From an uncultured Prevotellaceae bacterium (GTDB lineage Bacteria > Bacteroidota > Bacteroidia > Bacteroidales > Muribaculaceae): 64,000 nt of DNA. The notes under the pieces were generated by a model. The model was not told where the DNA came from. It saw nothing but the letters and a program-made list of their open reading frames with translations, and did not search any database. Positions 43,076 through 53,400 of the stretch are shown here, piece by piece (positions within the stretch are counted from its first letter, which is position 1; every line of letters begins with the position of its first letter). Made by a program: the position numbers and the translations under genes. The stretch covers positions 1 to 64,000 of the forward strand of contig ONKU01000007.1 in the NCBI GenBank assembly GCA_900318535.1, in the 5' to 3' direction.

Positions 43076-46000
43076 CTAATTGCGCGCGGTCTTGACCGGT
43101 TCAAGAATGATCAGATTCTTGATGGACGTGCCACCATAGTTCACTCCGTCATTGTAGGTACCAAAGTAGCGGTACAATCCCGCAGGCACCTTGTTGCCGT
43201 TCATATCCTTCATGTCCCAAGTCACGGGGAAACTGCCGGCATTGGTCATCCACACCAGGCGGCCGAGCGCATCAGTGATACGGACGGTCATTTCAGGCAG
43301 AACCGACAACTCGGTTTTGACATCGATGCTGATCATGTTATCGCTATCGAGGAAGGCGGGCATCTTGTCGGCCACCAGATCGGCCGCAGAACCTTGTCCC
43401 ACCACAAAGGATATGGTGCGGCTTGCCTGGTTGCCCAGCATGTCTGACACCGTATATGTCAGCGTGTGCAATCCCACTGTCAAGTTCGATACGGGGAATT
43501 CAATTTTCACTACCTTGCCACCGTCGTCGGCCGTGGCATAGCATACCACGTCCTCATAAGACTGCTTACCGCCGTCGAGCTGAAGCTTCATCGTATTGGC
43601 GACTGAGTTGGACTGCATGCTGATGCCCTCGTTGTCGCTGGCGCTGATATACAATACTGAGTTAGGTGCAACCACCGAACCATCGGCAAAAGTCGCCGCA
43701 TCGTTCATATACATGGCTGTGATAACGGGCGCCTCATTGTCATTGATGGCCGTCGATTCATTAAACGGCATCATCATCACCTGCTTGGTGAAGCCGTTCA
43801 CCATGTAGTCACTACCCGTCTTGTGGGCATACACGCGAATCAGCATCATCAACGTGTCGTTAAGATGCTCCAGCGTAACCCTGGGAGCAATCATCGTTCC
43901 CGTGAACATGCCATTGGTGACGTGGCCAGTGATCTCGGCCAGCTTGGGACGGTCAACATATATGTCACGGTCGCCAAAACCGAAGAAGGATAATGTTGTA
44001 AACACTTTCTCCTTGTCATAGAGCGACACCGTTGCATCGCCATTGAAACCGGTATCAATATTGCCCTCCTCGTCAACGACCTGAGCCTTTATCTCAAACC
44101 TGCTCAACGGGGTGATTTGCGCCGTCTGTGAGCCCGTCATGTCGGTGCCGTTCACGCTGGTGATGTTGAAGCGGGAGATGGGATAATTCACCTTCATCGC
44201 CGGGTCGCCCAACAGGAAAAACGACATCTTGTTGACGTTTGCCGAAGTAAATCCCAGCTTGCTGTCCCTGTAGGCCTCGCCCAGTGTGGGCATCACCCCC
44301 TTGCGGTCGTAGCTGAACAGGGCGTTGATGAAGTACTGGTTCAACCTGTCGTTTTGGGAGGCAAGCACCATACGCGACGACGTCAACAACGCGATGGCAC
44401 CGCCGTCACGCTTGTGGAACATCAGTTCGGCGATACCGCGCGTGTCGTTGTCATAGTGCGCGACATCACAGCAGGCGGTGCTGAAAATCGGATAGTGGGG
44501 ATAGGTCGTGCGGGCAACGTCACCCGTGGTCCACATCCTGTTTTGCTTGGTGAATGACGATGGACCAGCATGGCCGACATAAGTAGCGAAATAAGCTCCT
44601 GATTTCAAGTAGTTGCTCATCGCGCGTTTAGCCTCGGTAGCCGTCTTGCGAGCAACTGCAAAGCTTGGTTCAAGCGTCGAGCGGGGGTACATGCTGTTGT
44701 GAACCGTGCTCACGTGCATACCCGTGTGCAAATCCTCTTCGATCTGGTTCTGGTAACCTTGTCCCTGGAACATGTATTCACCCTGGTCGGGTGAGTCACT
44801 AGATACCAGTGTGTTGTTGCGCCACACGCCGTAATCGGGGTTGGCGTAGTACTCTACAATCTTGTCAACGTCGCTGCGCGCCTCGTCGGTATCGGCACAG
44901 GTGATGCGACCAACGCCGATACGCAGCTTGTCGTTGGGGATATTGGTGCCCGAATTGTCATCCAACAAGCCGAAGAAATCGTCACTCGTGAAACTGGTGT
45001 TCTCAATATTGCTGTTGTCGCTCTGGTAAGTCAGCAGGTCATCGGGGTGCTGCCCCATAATCTCGCGGTTGTCGAATGAGCCTGTGCCCATGAGCAGCAG
45101 ATTCTTGAACTTGCTGTTATCACGGTCATACAGCATCTTGCACAACAGACGGTAGGCCATCGCATCGCGCGTGCCGCTGGAAAACTCGTTGAACACCTGA
45201 TCCTGGGTCACCACAGCCACATCGATGCCGTCAACAGCACGATGCAGGTCGGCCAGGCGGTTGGCCTGCTCCAGATAGGCGTCGGTGGTGATGATGAGGA
45301 AGTCGGGGACCTGCATGGCATGCAGGTTCTGGTTCTCCACAGGCTTATATCCCGAAATCTTCTTCAGTGTCTTGGCCGGGTCAAATGCCACATACATCGA
45401 GCGGGAAACCGCTGTTGAGAAGAAGGAGACACCAGTACCAGCTTCATCGTTATAGGGAATTGTCGGTATCACCATCGGGCTGTGGGTGTTATTAATGAAC
45501 CACACAATGGTGCTGGACGGTGCATTGGGCAGCATGAAGCGGTCTTGCCCCCTCGTGACACCATACCCCATGAGCAACTGGTTGTCGGGGGCATCGGCAA
45601 GGATGTTCTCTTGTTTATAGGTCAGGATGAAATAGTCCAGGCGAGCGATGGAGGCCGTTATACCGTCGGCCGAAGGAGTGATTATGGGCTCATATTGGCC
45701 ACGCTCGGCGGGCTTAATCAGTTTTTGCTTCGCATAGGGCGAGGCAAAGTTATAGTACACATAATTTGTTGGTTGATTGATGCGTGAAGACGACTGAGAA
45801 TATAACGTCGTGTCAGAAATGCCGCCACAGTGCAACACCGAGCCGGCAAACATGGACCCTGTCGTGTAGGCAGCGATGGCCGTTTGAACGACGATGGAAC
45901 TGTCGGCCAGGTGCGGCATATGGTAATCGACAAATACCTGCTGCCTGGAGAAATCCTCTCCAAGCATTTCCTTACCCGTACTCGTCAAACTCGTCAACTC

Positions 46001-46528
46001 ATATTCATGGAAAAAATAGCCCAAACTGAGTGGATTGTTCACATATTCACTCACTGGTGACGTCACCTTCTCGACCGGGGTCCGATCGGGCTCAGCATCT
46101 TCTGTCAAGAAGTAGCACCCCACTTGGGAATAGGGGTTGAACACGCGCGTGAAGTGAGGATTCGTGCTGTAGTCACTCAGGGTGAATGCTACAGGACCGT
46201 TGCCGTAGAAACAGATCTTATTGCCAGTGCGCAGGATAGGCACCTGACTCAAGTCATCAGTTGCAGAGCCGTCGAGCTTCTCGCTGATGCGGTTTCCGCC
46301 CTTGCCGTAAACGTGCACCTTGCTGGGGTTAGTGAAGCCCATTTCGCGGAGTTCGGTATATGTGATCTCATAGACTCCATTTTCGGGAATCGAAATCTTC
46401 ACCCACTTGCCCGTAGAGAGCTTGGACTGGGTTGCATAGATCGATGTATTGAATGCGCCCGCAGTGCTGGCACACAAGAGGGCCAACAGAGCCAGGCATG
46501 CAACTTGAAGTCTGAACAATATGCGCAT
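43076..46528 (-). CDS. PorU-like C25-family protein, array member 2
   Basis: 1150 residues with the same order of parts as member 1: signal peptide, KWVKISIPENGVYEITYTEL, C25 domain with PDFLIITTDAYLEQANRLADLH, catalytic His in YVGHAGPSSF and Cys 34 residues later in STACCDVAHYDND, RDGGAIALLTSSRMV, then beta modules and a C-terminal DMKDMNGNKVPAGLYRYFGT segment. A promoter sits at 46611-46641. Members 1 and 2 are only 39 bp apart and probably form one transcript, also reading into argS. All catalytic residues are intact and the frame is open throughout, so this is not a pseudogene. Confidence 0.85.
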   Translation of the reverse strand: MRILFRLQVACLALLALLCASTAGAFNTSIYATQSKLSTGKWVKISIPENGVYEITYTELREMGFTNPSKVHVYGKGGNRISEKLDGSATDDLSQVPILRTGNKICFYGNGPVAFTLSDYSTNPHFTRVFNPYSQVGCYFLTEDAEPDRTPVEKVTSPVSEYVNNPLSLGYFFHEYELTSLTSTGKEMLGEDFSRQQVFVDYHMPHLADSSIVVQTAIAAYTTGSMFAGSVLHCGGISDTTLYSQSSSRINQPTNYVYYNFASPYAKQKLIKPAERGQYEPIITPSADGITASIARLDYFILTYKQENILADAPDNQLLMGYGVTRGQDRFMLPNAPSSTIVWFINNTHSPMVIPTIPYNDEAGTGVSFFSTAVSRSMYVAFDPAKTLKKISGYKPVENQNLHAMQVPDFLIITTDAYLEQANRLADLHRAVDGIDVAVVTQDQVFNEFSSGTRDAMAYRLLCKMLYDRDNSKFKNLLLMGTGSFDNREIMGQHPDDLLTYQSDNSNIENTSFTSDDFFGLLDDNSGTNIPNDKLRIGVGRITCADTDEARSDVDKIVEYYANPDYGVWRNNTLVSSDSPDQGEYMFQGQGYQNQIEEDLHTGMHVSTVHNSMYPRSTLEPSFAVARKTATEAKRAMSNYLKSGAYFATYVGHAGPSSFTKQNRMWTTGDVARTTYPHYPIFSTACCDVAHYDNDTRGIAELMFHKRDGGAIALLTSSRMVLASQNDRLNQYFINALFSYDRKGVMPTLGEAYRDSKLGFTSANVNKMSFFLLGDPAMKVNYPISRFNITSVNGTDMTGSQTAQITPLSRFEIKAQVVDEEGNIDTGFNGDATVSLYDKEKVFTTLSFFGFGDRDIYVDRPKLAEITGHVTNGMFTGTMIAPRVTLEHLNDTLMMLIRVYAHKTGSDYMVNGFTKQVMMMPFNESTAINDNEAPVITAMYMNDAATFADGSVVAPNSVLYISASDNEGISMQSNSVANTMKLQLDGGKQSYEDVVCYATADDGGKVVKIEFPVSNLTVGLHTLTYTVSDMLGNQASRTISFVVGQGSAADLVADKMPAFLDSDNMISIDVKTELSVLPEMTVRITDALGRLVWMTNAGSFPVTWDMKDMNGNKVPAGLYRYFGTYNDGVNYGGTSIKNLIILEPVKTARN

Positions 46529-46610
46529 ATTCTAATTCTTTTAGTTAATGTCTTGTAACTGTGTCGATTATATCGTGCCCGTTTTCACAAGGGCCCATAT
46601 ATTCAAACTA

Positions 46611-46641
46611 CAAAGGTATAATTTTTTTCTTGAATCCCAAA
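46611..46641 (-). promoter_or_regulatory. Promoter of array members 2 and 1
   Basis: On the minus strand TTTG (46638-46641) and TACCTTTG (46611-46618) with a 19-bp spacer that holds a run of A. Flanking sequence, including TTTTGGGA before and TTGAATATATGGG-like bases after, is shared with the member 3 promoter. Confidence 0.7.
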
Positions 46642-46691
46642 ATCAAGCATGTTTTCTGCCATTTCAAGCGAGAAAAACGGCATGAACAAAG

Positions 46692-46724
46692 CAGGGATCA
46701 GGGGAAGCATTCCCCTGGTCCCTG
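46692..46724 (-). terminator. Terminator of array member 3
   Basis: CAGGGATCAGGGGAA (46692-46706) pairs with TTCCCCTGGTCCCTG (46710-46724), one near-mismatch, loop of 3. A nearly identical hairpin follows member 4. Confidence 0.75.
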
Positions 46725-46755
46725 TAATGATTTCCTAAGTCTTACTGGCCCGGAA

Positions 46756-49700
46756 TCAGTTGCCGCTGACGGCGCTGTTGAGCGGGTCCAGAACGATGAG
46801 CCTGTTGATGGGTGTGCCGCCGTAGTTCACGCCGTCGTTGTAGGTGCCGAAGTAGCGGTACAGGCCCGCAGACACCTTCTTGCCGTTCATGTCCTTCATG
46901 TTCCACGTGACGGGAAAACTGTCGGCACGGGTCATCCACACGAGTTTGCCCGTGGCATCGGTCACGCGTACCGTCATGTCAGGCACCAGTGTCAGCTCAG
47001 ACTCCACGTCAAATTTCACGACACCGTCCAGGAAGGCCGGCATCTTGTCGGGCACAAGTTCGACCAAGCTATTCTGCCCCACCATGAACGTGATGGTGCG
47101 GCTGGTGCTGTTACCCAGCATGTCGTGCACCGTGTAGGTCAACGTGTGAAGCCCCTCCGAAAGGCTCGACAGCGGGAACTCGACGTTCACCACCTTGCCG
47201 CCGTCATCCATCGTGGCATAGCACGTCACGTCCCCATAAGACTGCTTGCCGCCGTCGAGCAGCAGTGTCATGGAGGCAGCGACCGAGTTGGACTGCATGC
47301 TGATGCCCTCGTTGTCGCGGGCGCTGATGTAGAGCATGGCGTCAGGGGCAACCATAGCGCCGTCGGTGAATGAGGCCTCGTCGTTGAGGAACATCGACGT
47401 GATGACGGGCGCTTCGGTGTCTTTCAAGGCTGCCGACTCGTCATAGGGCAACATTTTCACCTGCTTGGTGAAACCGTTCACCATGTAGTCGGTACCATCC
47501 TTGTGGGCATACACGCGCAACATCACTTCCTTGTTGCTGGTCATGGGTGATTTGGGGGCAATCATCGTTCCCGTGAACACACCGTTGACCACGCGGCCGG
47601 TGATCTGGGCCAGTCGGGGGCGGTCGGTAAAGATGTCGCGCTCTGTTGTGACGTTATTGACCGGGAAGGACAAAGTCGTGAACAGGTCCTCGCGGTCATA
47701 GAGCGTCACTGTCGCATCGCCATTGAAATGCGTGTCTAGGTTGCCACGGGCGTCCGCCACTTTGGCCGTGATTTCAAACCGGCTCAACGGGTGGATTTCA
47801 GGCATCTCGCCTTCGGTCATTTCGGCGCCGGTTAAAGGGGTGCCGTTAACGCTGGTGATGTGGAAACGCGAGATGGGATAGTTCACCCTCAAGGCAGGAT
47901 CACCCAGCAGGAAGAACGACATTTTGTTCATGTCCGACGCGGTGAATCCGAGTTTGCTCTCCCTGTAAGCATAGCCCAACGTGGGCATTACGCCCTTGCT
48001 GTCGTAGCTAAACAGGGCGTTGATGAACTGACGGTTCAACTTGTCGTTAGGGGAAGCATACACCATGCGCGATGACGTCAGCAGCGCTATGGCACCGCCG
48101 TCACGCTTGTGGAACATCAGCTCGGCGATGCCGCGCGTGTCGTTGTCGTAGTGAGCCACGTCACAGCAAGCGGTCGAGAAGATGGGATAGTGCGGATAGG
48201 CCGTGCGCGACACGTCACCCGTGGTCCACATCCTGTTCTTCTTGGTAAATGAGGCAGGACCGGCATGGCCGACATAGGTGGCGAAATAGGCACCTTCTTT
48301 CAGGTAGTGGCTCAGCATCCGCTTGCCCTCGGAGGCCGTCTTGCGGTCAATCTCGAAGGTGGGCTCGAGCGCCGAGCGGGGATACATGCTGTTGTGCACG
48401 GTGCTCACGTGCATGCCCGTGTTCAGGTCGTTGTCGATCTGGTTCTGGTAGCCCTGGCCCTGGAACATGAACGTTCCATTGTCGGGCGAGTCGCTCGTCA
48501 CGAGGGTATTGTTGCGCCACACGCCATAGTCGGGATTGGCGTAATATTCCACGATTTTGTCCACGTCGCTGCGGGCCTCATCGGCATCGATGCAGGTGAT
48601 GCGGCCCACGCCGATGCGCAGCTTGTCGGCGGCGACATTCGTGCCCGAATGGTCATCCAGCAGGCCGAAGAAATCATCACTCGTGAAGCTGTTGTTCTCG
48701 ATATTGCTGTTATCGCTCTGGTAGGTCAACAGGTCATCGGGATGCTGGCCCATGAGCTCGCGGTTGTCGAACGAGCCCGTGCCGAACAGCAGCAGGTTCT
48801 GGAACTTGTCCTTGTTGCGGTCATACAGCATCTTGCACAAAAGGCGGTAGGCCATGCCGTCGCGCGTGCCGCTGGAGAACTCGTTGAACACCTGCTCCTG
48901 GGTTACCACGGCCACATCGATGCCGTCAACGGCACGATGCAGGTCGGCCAGGCGGTTGGCCTGTTCCAGGAAGGCGTCCGTCGTGATGATGAGGAAGTCG
49001 GGTACCTCCATGCCGTGCAGATTCTGGTTCTCGACAGGGGCATAACCCGAAATCTTCTTCAGTGTCTTCGTCGGATTGAACGCCACATAGGTCGAGTGCG
49101 TGGTGGGGGTGGAGAAGAAAGCGAGACCGCTTCCGCTGTCGTCGTCATAAGCCGTTGTCGGCACCTCAACCGGGTTGTTGGTGTCGCTGATGGACCACAC
49201 CACCGTGCCGGTCGAGGCATTAGGCAGCATGAAACGCTCACTGCCACGCGTGGCACCATAGCCCATAAGAATCTGGTTTCCAGCGGCATTGGCAAGGATG
49301 TTCTCATGCTTGTAAGTCAGGATAAAGTAGTCCAGATGCAAGATTGGAGCAGTACCCGCGTCGGTCGAGAATCGAATCATGGGCTCATACCGGCCTTGCT
49401 CGACAGGATGGGTCAACTTCAGCTTGGCATAGGGCGATGCGAAGTTGTAGTACACATAATCCGTCGCCTTGCTGATCCGTGAAGCAGACGCGGAATAGGC
49501 CGTCGTGTCGGTGGCACCTCCACTGTGCAACACGGCGTTGGCGTAGGCCGACTCTGAGGGAAAGGCGGCAATCACCGTCTGCACGACGATGGAACTGTCG
49601 GCCAAATGCGGCAGGCGGTAGTCGATGAATATCCGCTGCTTGGAAAAATCCTCACCCAGCATCTCCTTGCCCGTATTGGACACGCTCATCAGCTCTCGCT

Positions 49701-50223
49701 CATGGTAGAAGTAATCCAGGCTGTAGGGATTGTCGGTATAGTTGCTGACCGATATTTCGTCCCTTCTCTGAGGTGTCACGTCGGCTGATGACTCCTGGGT
49801 CAGGAAGTAGCAACCCACCTGGGAATAGGGGTTGAACACGCGCTTAAAACGGGGGTTCGAGTTGTAGTCGGTGAGGCTGAACGACACAGGGCCGTTGCCG
49901 TAGAAACAGATCTTGCTGCCCTTGCGCAGGATGGGTACCGGCTTCAGGTCATCGACGGCTGTGCCGTTGAGCACCTCGCTGATGCGGTTGCCGCCCACAC
50001 CGTAAACGTGCACCTTGCTGGGAGCGGTAAAGCCCATCGCCCGCAACTCGGTATAGGTGATCTGATACACCCCACTCTCGGGAATCATAATCTTCACCCA
50101 TTTGCCCGTAGCAAGCTTGGACTGGGTCGCATAAATCGATGTGTTGAACGCGCCCGTATAGCTGGCACACATGGCGGCCAGCATGATCACACAAGCAACT
50201 TGAAATTTTATCAGTTTGCGCAT
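46756..50223 (-). CDS. PorU-like C25-family protein, array member 3
   Basis: 1155 residues from the ATG at 50221-50223; an ATG two codons upstream is possible, but all relatives begin MRK. Same architecture as members 1 and 2: KWVKIMIPESGVYQITYTEL, C25 domain (PDFLIITTDAFLEQANRLADLH), His in YVGHAGPASF, Cys in STACCDVAHYDND, RDGGAIALLTSSRMV, and C-terminal NMKDMNGKKVSAGLYRYFGT. It has its own promoter (50292-50323) and terminator (46692-46724), so it is a self-contained unit. The inserted TEGEMPE segment after GDPALRV is unique to this member. Confidence 0.85.
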   Translation of the reverse strand: MRKLIKFQVACVIMLAAMCASYTGAFNTSIYATQSKLATGKWVKIMIPESGVYQITYTELRAMGFTAPSKVHVYGVGGNRISEVLNGTAVDDLKPVPILRKGSKICFYGNGPVSFSLTDYNSNPRFKRVFNPYSQVGCYFLTQESSADVTPQRRDEISVSNYTDNPYSLDYFYHERELMSVSNTGKEMLGEDFSKQRIFIDYRLPHLADSSIVVQTVIAAFPSESAYANAVLHSGGATDTTAYSASASRISKATDYVYYNFASPYAKLKLTHPVEQGRYEPMIRFSTDAGTAPILHLDYFILTYKHENILANAAGNQILMGYGATRGSERFMLPNASTGTVVWSISDTNNPVEVPTTAYDDDSGSGLAFFSTPTTHSTYVAFNPTKTLKKISGYAPVENQNLHGMEVPDFLIITTDAFLEQANRLADLHRAVDGIDVAVVTQEQVFNEFSSGTRDGMAYRLLCKMLYDRNKDKFQNLLLFGTGSFDNRELMGQHPDDLLTYQSDNSNIENNSFTSDDFFGLLDDHSGTNVAADKLRIGVGRITCIDADEARSDVDKIVEYYANPDYGVWRNNTLVTSDSPDNGTFMFQGQGYQNQIDNDLNTGMHVSTVHNSMYPRSALEPTFEIDRKTASEGKRMLSHYLKEGAYFATYVGHAGPASFTKKNRMWTTGDVSRTAYPHYPIFSTACCDVAHYDNDTRGIAELMFHKRDGGAIALLTSSRMVYASPNDKLNRQFINALFSYDSKGVMPTLGYAYRESKLGFTASDMNKMSFFLLGDPALRVNYPISRFHITSVNGTPLTGAEMTEGEMPEIHPLSRFEITAKVADARGNLDTHFNGDATVTLYDREDLFTTLSFPVNNVTTERDIFTDRPRLAQITGRVVNGVFTGTMIAPKSPMTSNKEVMLRVYAHKDGTDYMVNGFTKQVKMLPYDESAALKDTEAPVITSMFLNDEASFTDGAMVAPDAMLYISARDNEGISMQSNSVAASMTLLLDGGKQSYGDVTCYATMDDGGKVVNVEFPLSSLSEGLHTLTYTVHDMLGNSTSRTITFMVGQNSLVELVPDKMPAFLDGVVKFDVESELTLVPDMTVRVTDATGKLVWMTRADSFPVTWNMKDMNGKKVSAGLYRYFGTYNDGVNYGGTPINRLIVLDPLNSAVSGN

Positions 50224-50291
50224 ATCCATGAGTTTTTTCTTATCTACCTTGTATCGTGTTCGATCCCTCGAGCACCCATATATTCAACCCA

Positions 50292-50323
50292 CAAAGATAC
50301 ACTTTTTTCTTTATAGTCCCAAA
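50292..50323 (-). promoter_or_regulatory. Promoter of array member 3
   Basis: On the minus strand TTTG (50320-50323) and TATCTTTG (50292-50299) with a 20-bp spacer rich in A. The surrounding ~50 bp are clearly homologous to the member 2 promoter. Confidence 0.7.
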
Positions 50324-50355
50324 ATCGGGTTTGATTTCTACTATAATTCACAAAT

Positions 50356-50388
50356 CAGGGACCAGAGGAAACGTTCCCCTAGCCCCTG
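50356..50388 (-). terminator. Terminator of array member 4
   Basis: CAGGGACCAGAGGAA (50356-50370) with TTCCCCTAGCCCCTG (50374-50388), mismatches near the middle, loop of 3. Homologous to the hairpin after member 3. Confidence 0.7.
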
Positions 50389-50417
50389 TAATGGTCGCCT
50401 TAACTTGAAAGCTGGAA

Positions 50418-53400
50418 TCAGTTGCCGCTGGCAGTGTTCAGCGGGTCAAGCACGATGAGCTTGTTGATGGACGTGCCGCCGTAGTTCACGCCGTCATTGT
50501 AGGTGCCGAAGTAGCGGTACAGGCCCGCGGGCACCTTGTTGCCATTCATGTCCTTCATGTCCCAAGTAACGGGGAAACTGTTGGCGGTAGTCATCCACAT
50601 GAGCTTGCCTGTGGCGTCGGTGACGCGTACCACCATGTCAGGCACACGCGTCAACTCGGTCTCCACATCAAAGCTGACAGTACCGTCGAGAAATGCCGGC
50701 ATCTTATCGGCCACAAGATCGACAACGCCGTTCTGGCCCACCATGAACGTGATGGTGCGGCTCGCCTCATTACCCAGCATGTCATACACCATGTAGGTCA
50801 ACGTATGCTGTCCCTCAGACAGGTTAGACAACGGGAACTCGACATCGACCGTCTTGCCGCCGTCACTCACCGCGGCATAGCATGTCACGTCTTCATAGGA
50901 CTGCTTGCCTCCATCGAGCATCAACTTCATGGCACAAGCCGCCGAATTGGCCTGCATGCTGATGCCCTCGTTGTCACTGGCGGTGATATAAAGCATGGCG
51001 TTAGGCGCTACAACGGCACCGTCGGCAAAGGCCGTCTCATCGTTCAAGAACATCGATGTGATTACCGGAGCTTCATTGTCATTGATAGCGGCTGTTTCAT
51101 TATAGGGCAGCATCGTCACCTGCTTGGTGAATCCGTTTACCATGTAATCGCTGTTGTCTTTATGAGCATACACACGAATCTGCACATCATCGCCATTGGC
51201 CATCGGCGACTGGGGCACAATCATCGTGCCGGTGAACATACCATTGACCACGCGACCCGTAACCTCGGCCAACTTGGGACGATCCCTGTAGATGCCTCGC
51301 TCTACCGGCTCACCATCGACCTTGCAGGTCAAAGAAGTGAAATAATCTTCCATGTCATAGAGAGACACCGTCGCATCACCGTTGAAACCGGCATCGATAT
51401 TACCCTCGGCGTCAACCACTTGGGCGCTGATTTCAAACTTGCACAACGGGCTTAGCTGAGCCTTTGTCGTGCCGGTCATGTCGGTACCGTTCACGCTCGT
51501 GATGTTGAAGCGGGATATGGGATAGTTCACCTTAATTGCCGGGTCACCCAACAGGAAGAATGACATCTTGTTGACATCTGCCGTGGTGAAACCCAACTTG
51601 CTCTCCTTGTAGGCCTCGCCCAGTGTGGGCATCACGCCCTTGCTGTCGTAGCTGAACAGCGCGTTGATAAAGTTCTGGTTCAGCTTGTCGTTACCCGATG
51701 CATACACCATACGAGACGACGTCAGCATCGCGATGGCACCGCCGTCACGCTTGTGGAACATCAGCTCGGCTATACCACGCGTGTCGTTGTCATAGTGCGC
51801 TACGTCACAGCAGGCGGTGCTGAAAATCGGATAGTGGGGATAGCGCGTGCGTGCAACGTCACCCGTGGTCCACATCTTGTTCACCTTGGTGAACGAGACG
51901 GCACCGGCATGGCCGACGTAAGTGGCAAAATAGGTTCCATCAGTCAGGTAGTAACTGATCATGTGCATCGCCTCGGTGGCTGTCTTGCGGTTGATGGCGA
52001 AGGCTGGCTGAGTTGTCGAGCGTGGGTACATCGTATTATGGACCGAGTTCACGTGCATACCCGTATTCAGTTCGTTATCGATCTGGTTCTTATAGCCCTG
52101 CCCCTGGAACATATACAAGCCCTCGTCTTGTGCGTCACTCATGACCAGCGCATTGTTGCGCCACACGCCGTAGTCGGGGTTAGCGTAATACTCCACGATC
52201 TTGTCAACGTCGCTACGGGCCTCGTCGACATCAGCACAGGTGATGCGGCCAACGCCGATGCGCAACTTGTCGTTGGTGATATTAGTGCCCGAGCTGTCGT
52301 CCATAAAGCCGAAGAAATCGTCACTAGTAAAACTCTGGTCACTAACATTGCTGTTGTCGCTCTGGTAGGTCAGCAGATCATTGGGATGCTCACCCATGAG
52401 CTCGCGATTGTCGAATGAGCCGGTGCCGAACAGCAGCAGGTTCTTGAACTTGGTGTTGTCACGGTCATACAACATTTTGCACAGCAGGCGGTAGGCCATG
52501 GCATCGCGCGTTCCGCTGGAGAACTCGTTGAATACCTGATTTTGGGTCACGACGGCCACGTCAATGCCGTCAACGGCACGGTGCAGGTCGGCAAGACGGT
52601 TGGCCTGCTCGACGTAGTCATCAGCTGTGATAACGAGGAGGTCGGGGACCGGCATAGCATGCAGGTTCTGATTCTCTACAGTCTCATAGCGTAAAATCTT
52701 CTTCAGCGTCTTGGTCGGGTCAAAGGCCACATACATCGAGCGGGAACTGGGGTTGGAGAAAAAGGCGAGTCCTCTGCCGCTGGCATCATTATAGGGGTTC
52801 GTCGTCACTTCCATCGGGCTTTTGGTGTTATTAATGTACCATACCACGGTGCTGGACGGGGCATTGGGCAGCATGAAGCGGTCAGTGCCCCTCGTGACGC
52901 CGTAGCCCATGAGCAGCTGATTGTCGTCGGCATCAGCGAGGATGTTCTCGTGCTTATAGGTCAGTATAAAATAATCCAGTCGCCCAATAATGGAATAGCC
53001 GCTTGATGAGGTGTATTTGATCATGGGCTCATACTGGCCGTTTTCGGCTGGATGGGTCAATTTCAACGAACCGTAGGGTGTCGCGAAATTATATAGCGTG
53101 TAGCTGTTCTCCGAGGGCATGTAGATGCGTGACGAGGCCGTTGTATAGACTGTCGTGTCGGTGGCACCACCACTGTGCAGCACGGCATTGGCATAGGTCA
53201 TCTCTGAGGCATTGGCAGCGATGGCCGAGTGCACGACGATAGTGCTGTCGGCCAGGTGCGGCAAATAGTAGTCGATGAGCACCCGCTGCTTGGAGAGATC
53301 CTCGCCCAGCATCTCCTTACCAGAACTGGACACGCTCATCAGCTCACGCTCGTGATAGAAGTAGCCCAAGCTGACGGGATTGTTGATATAGGAAGTCACT

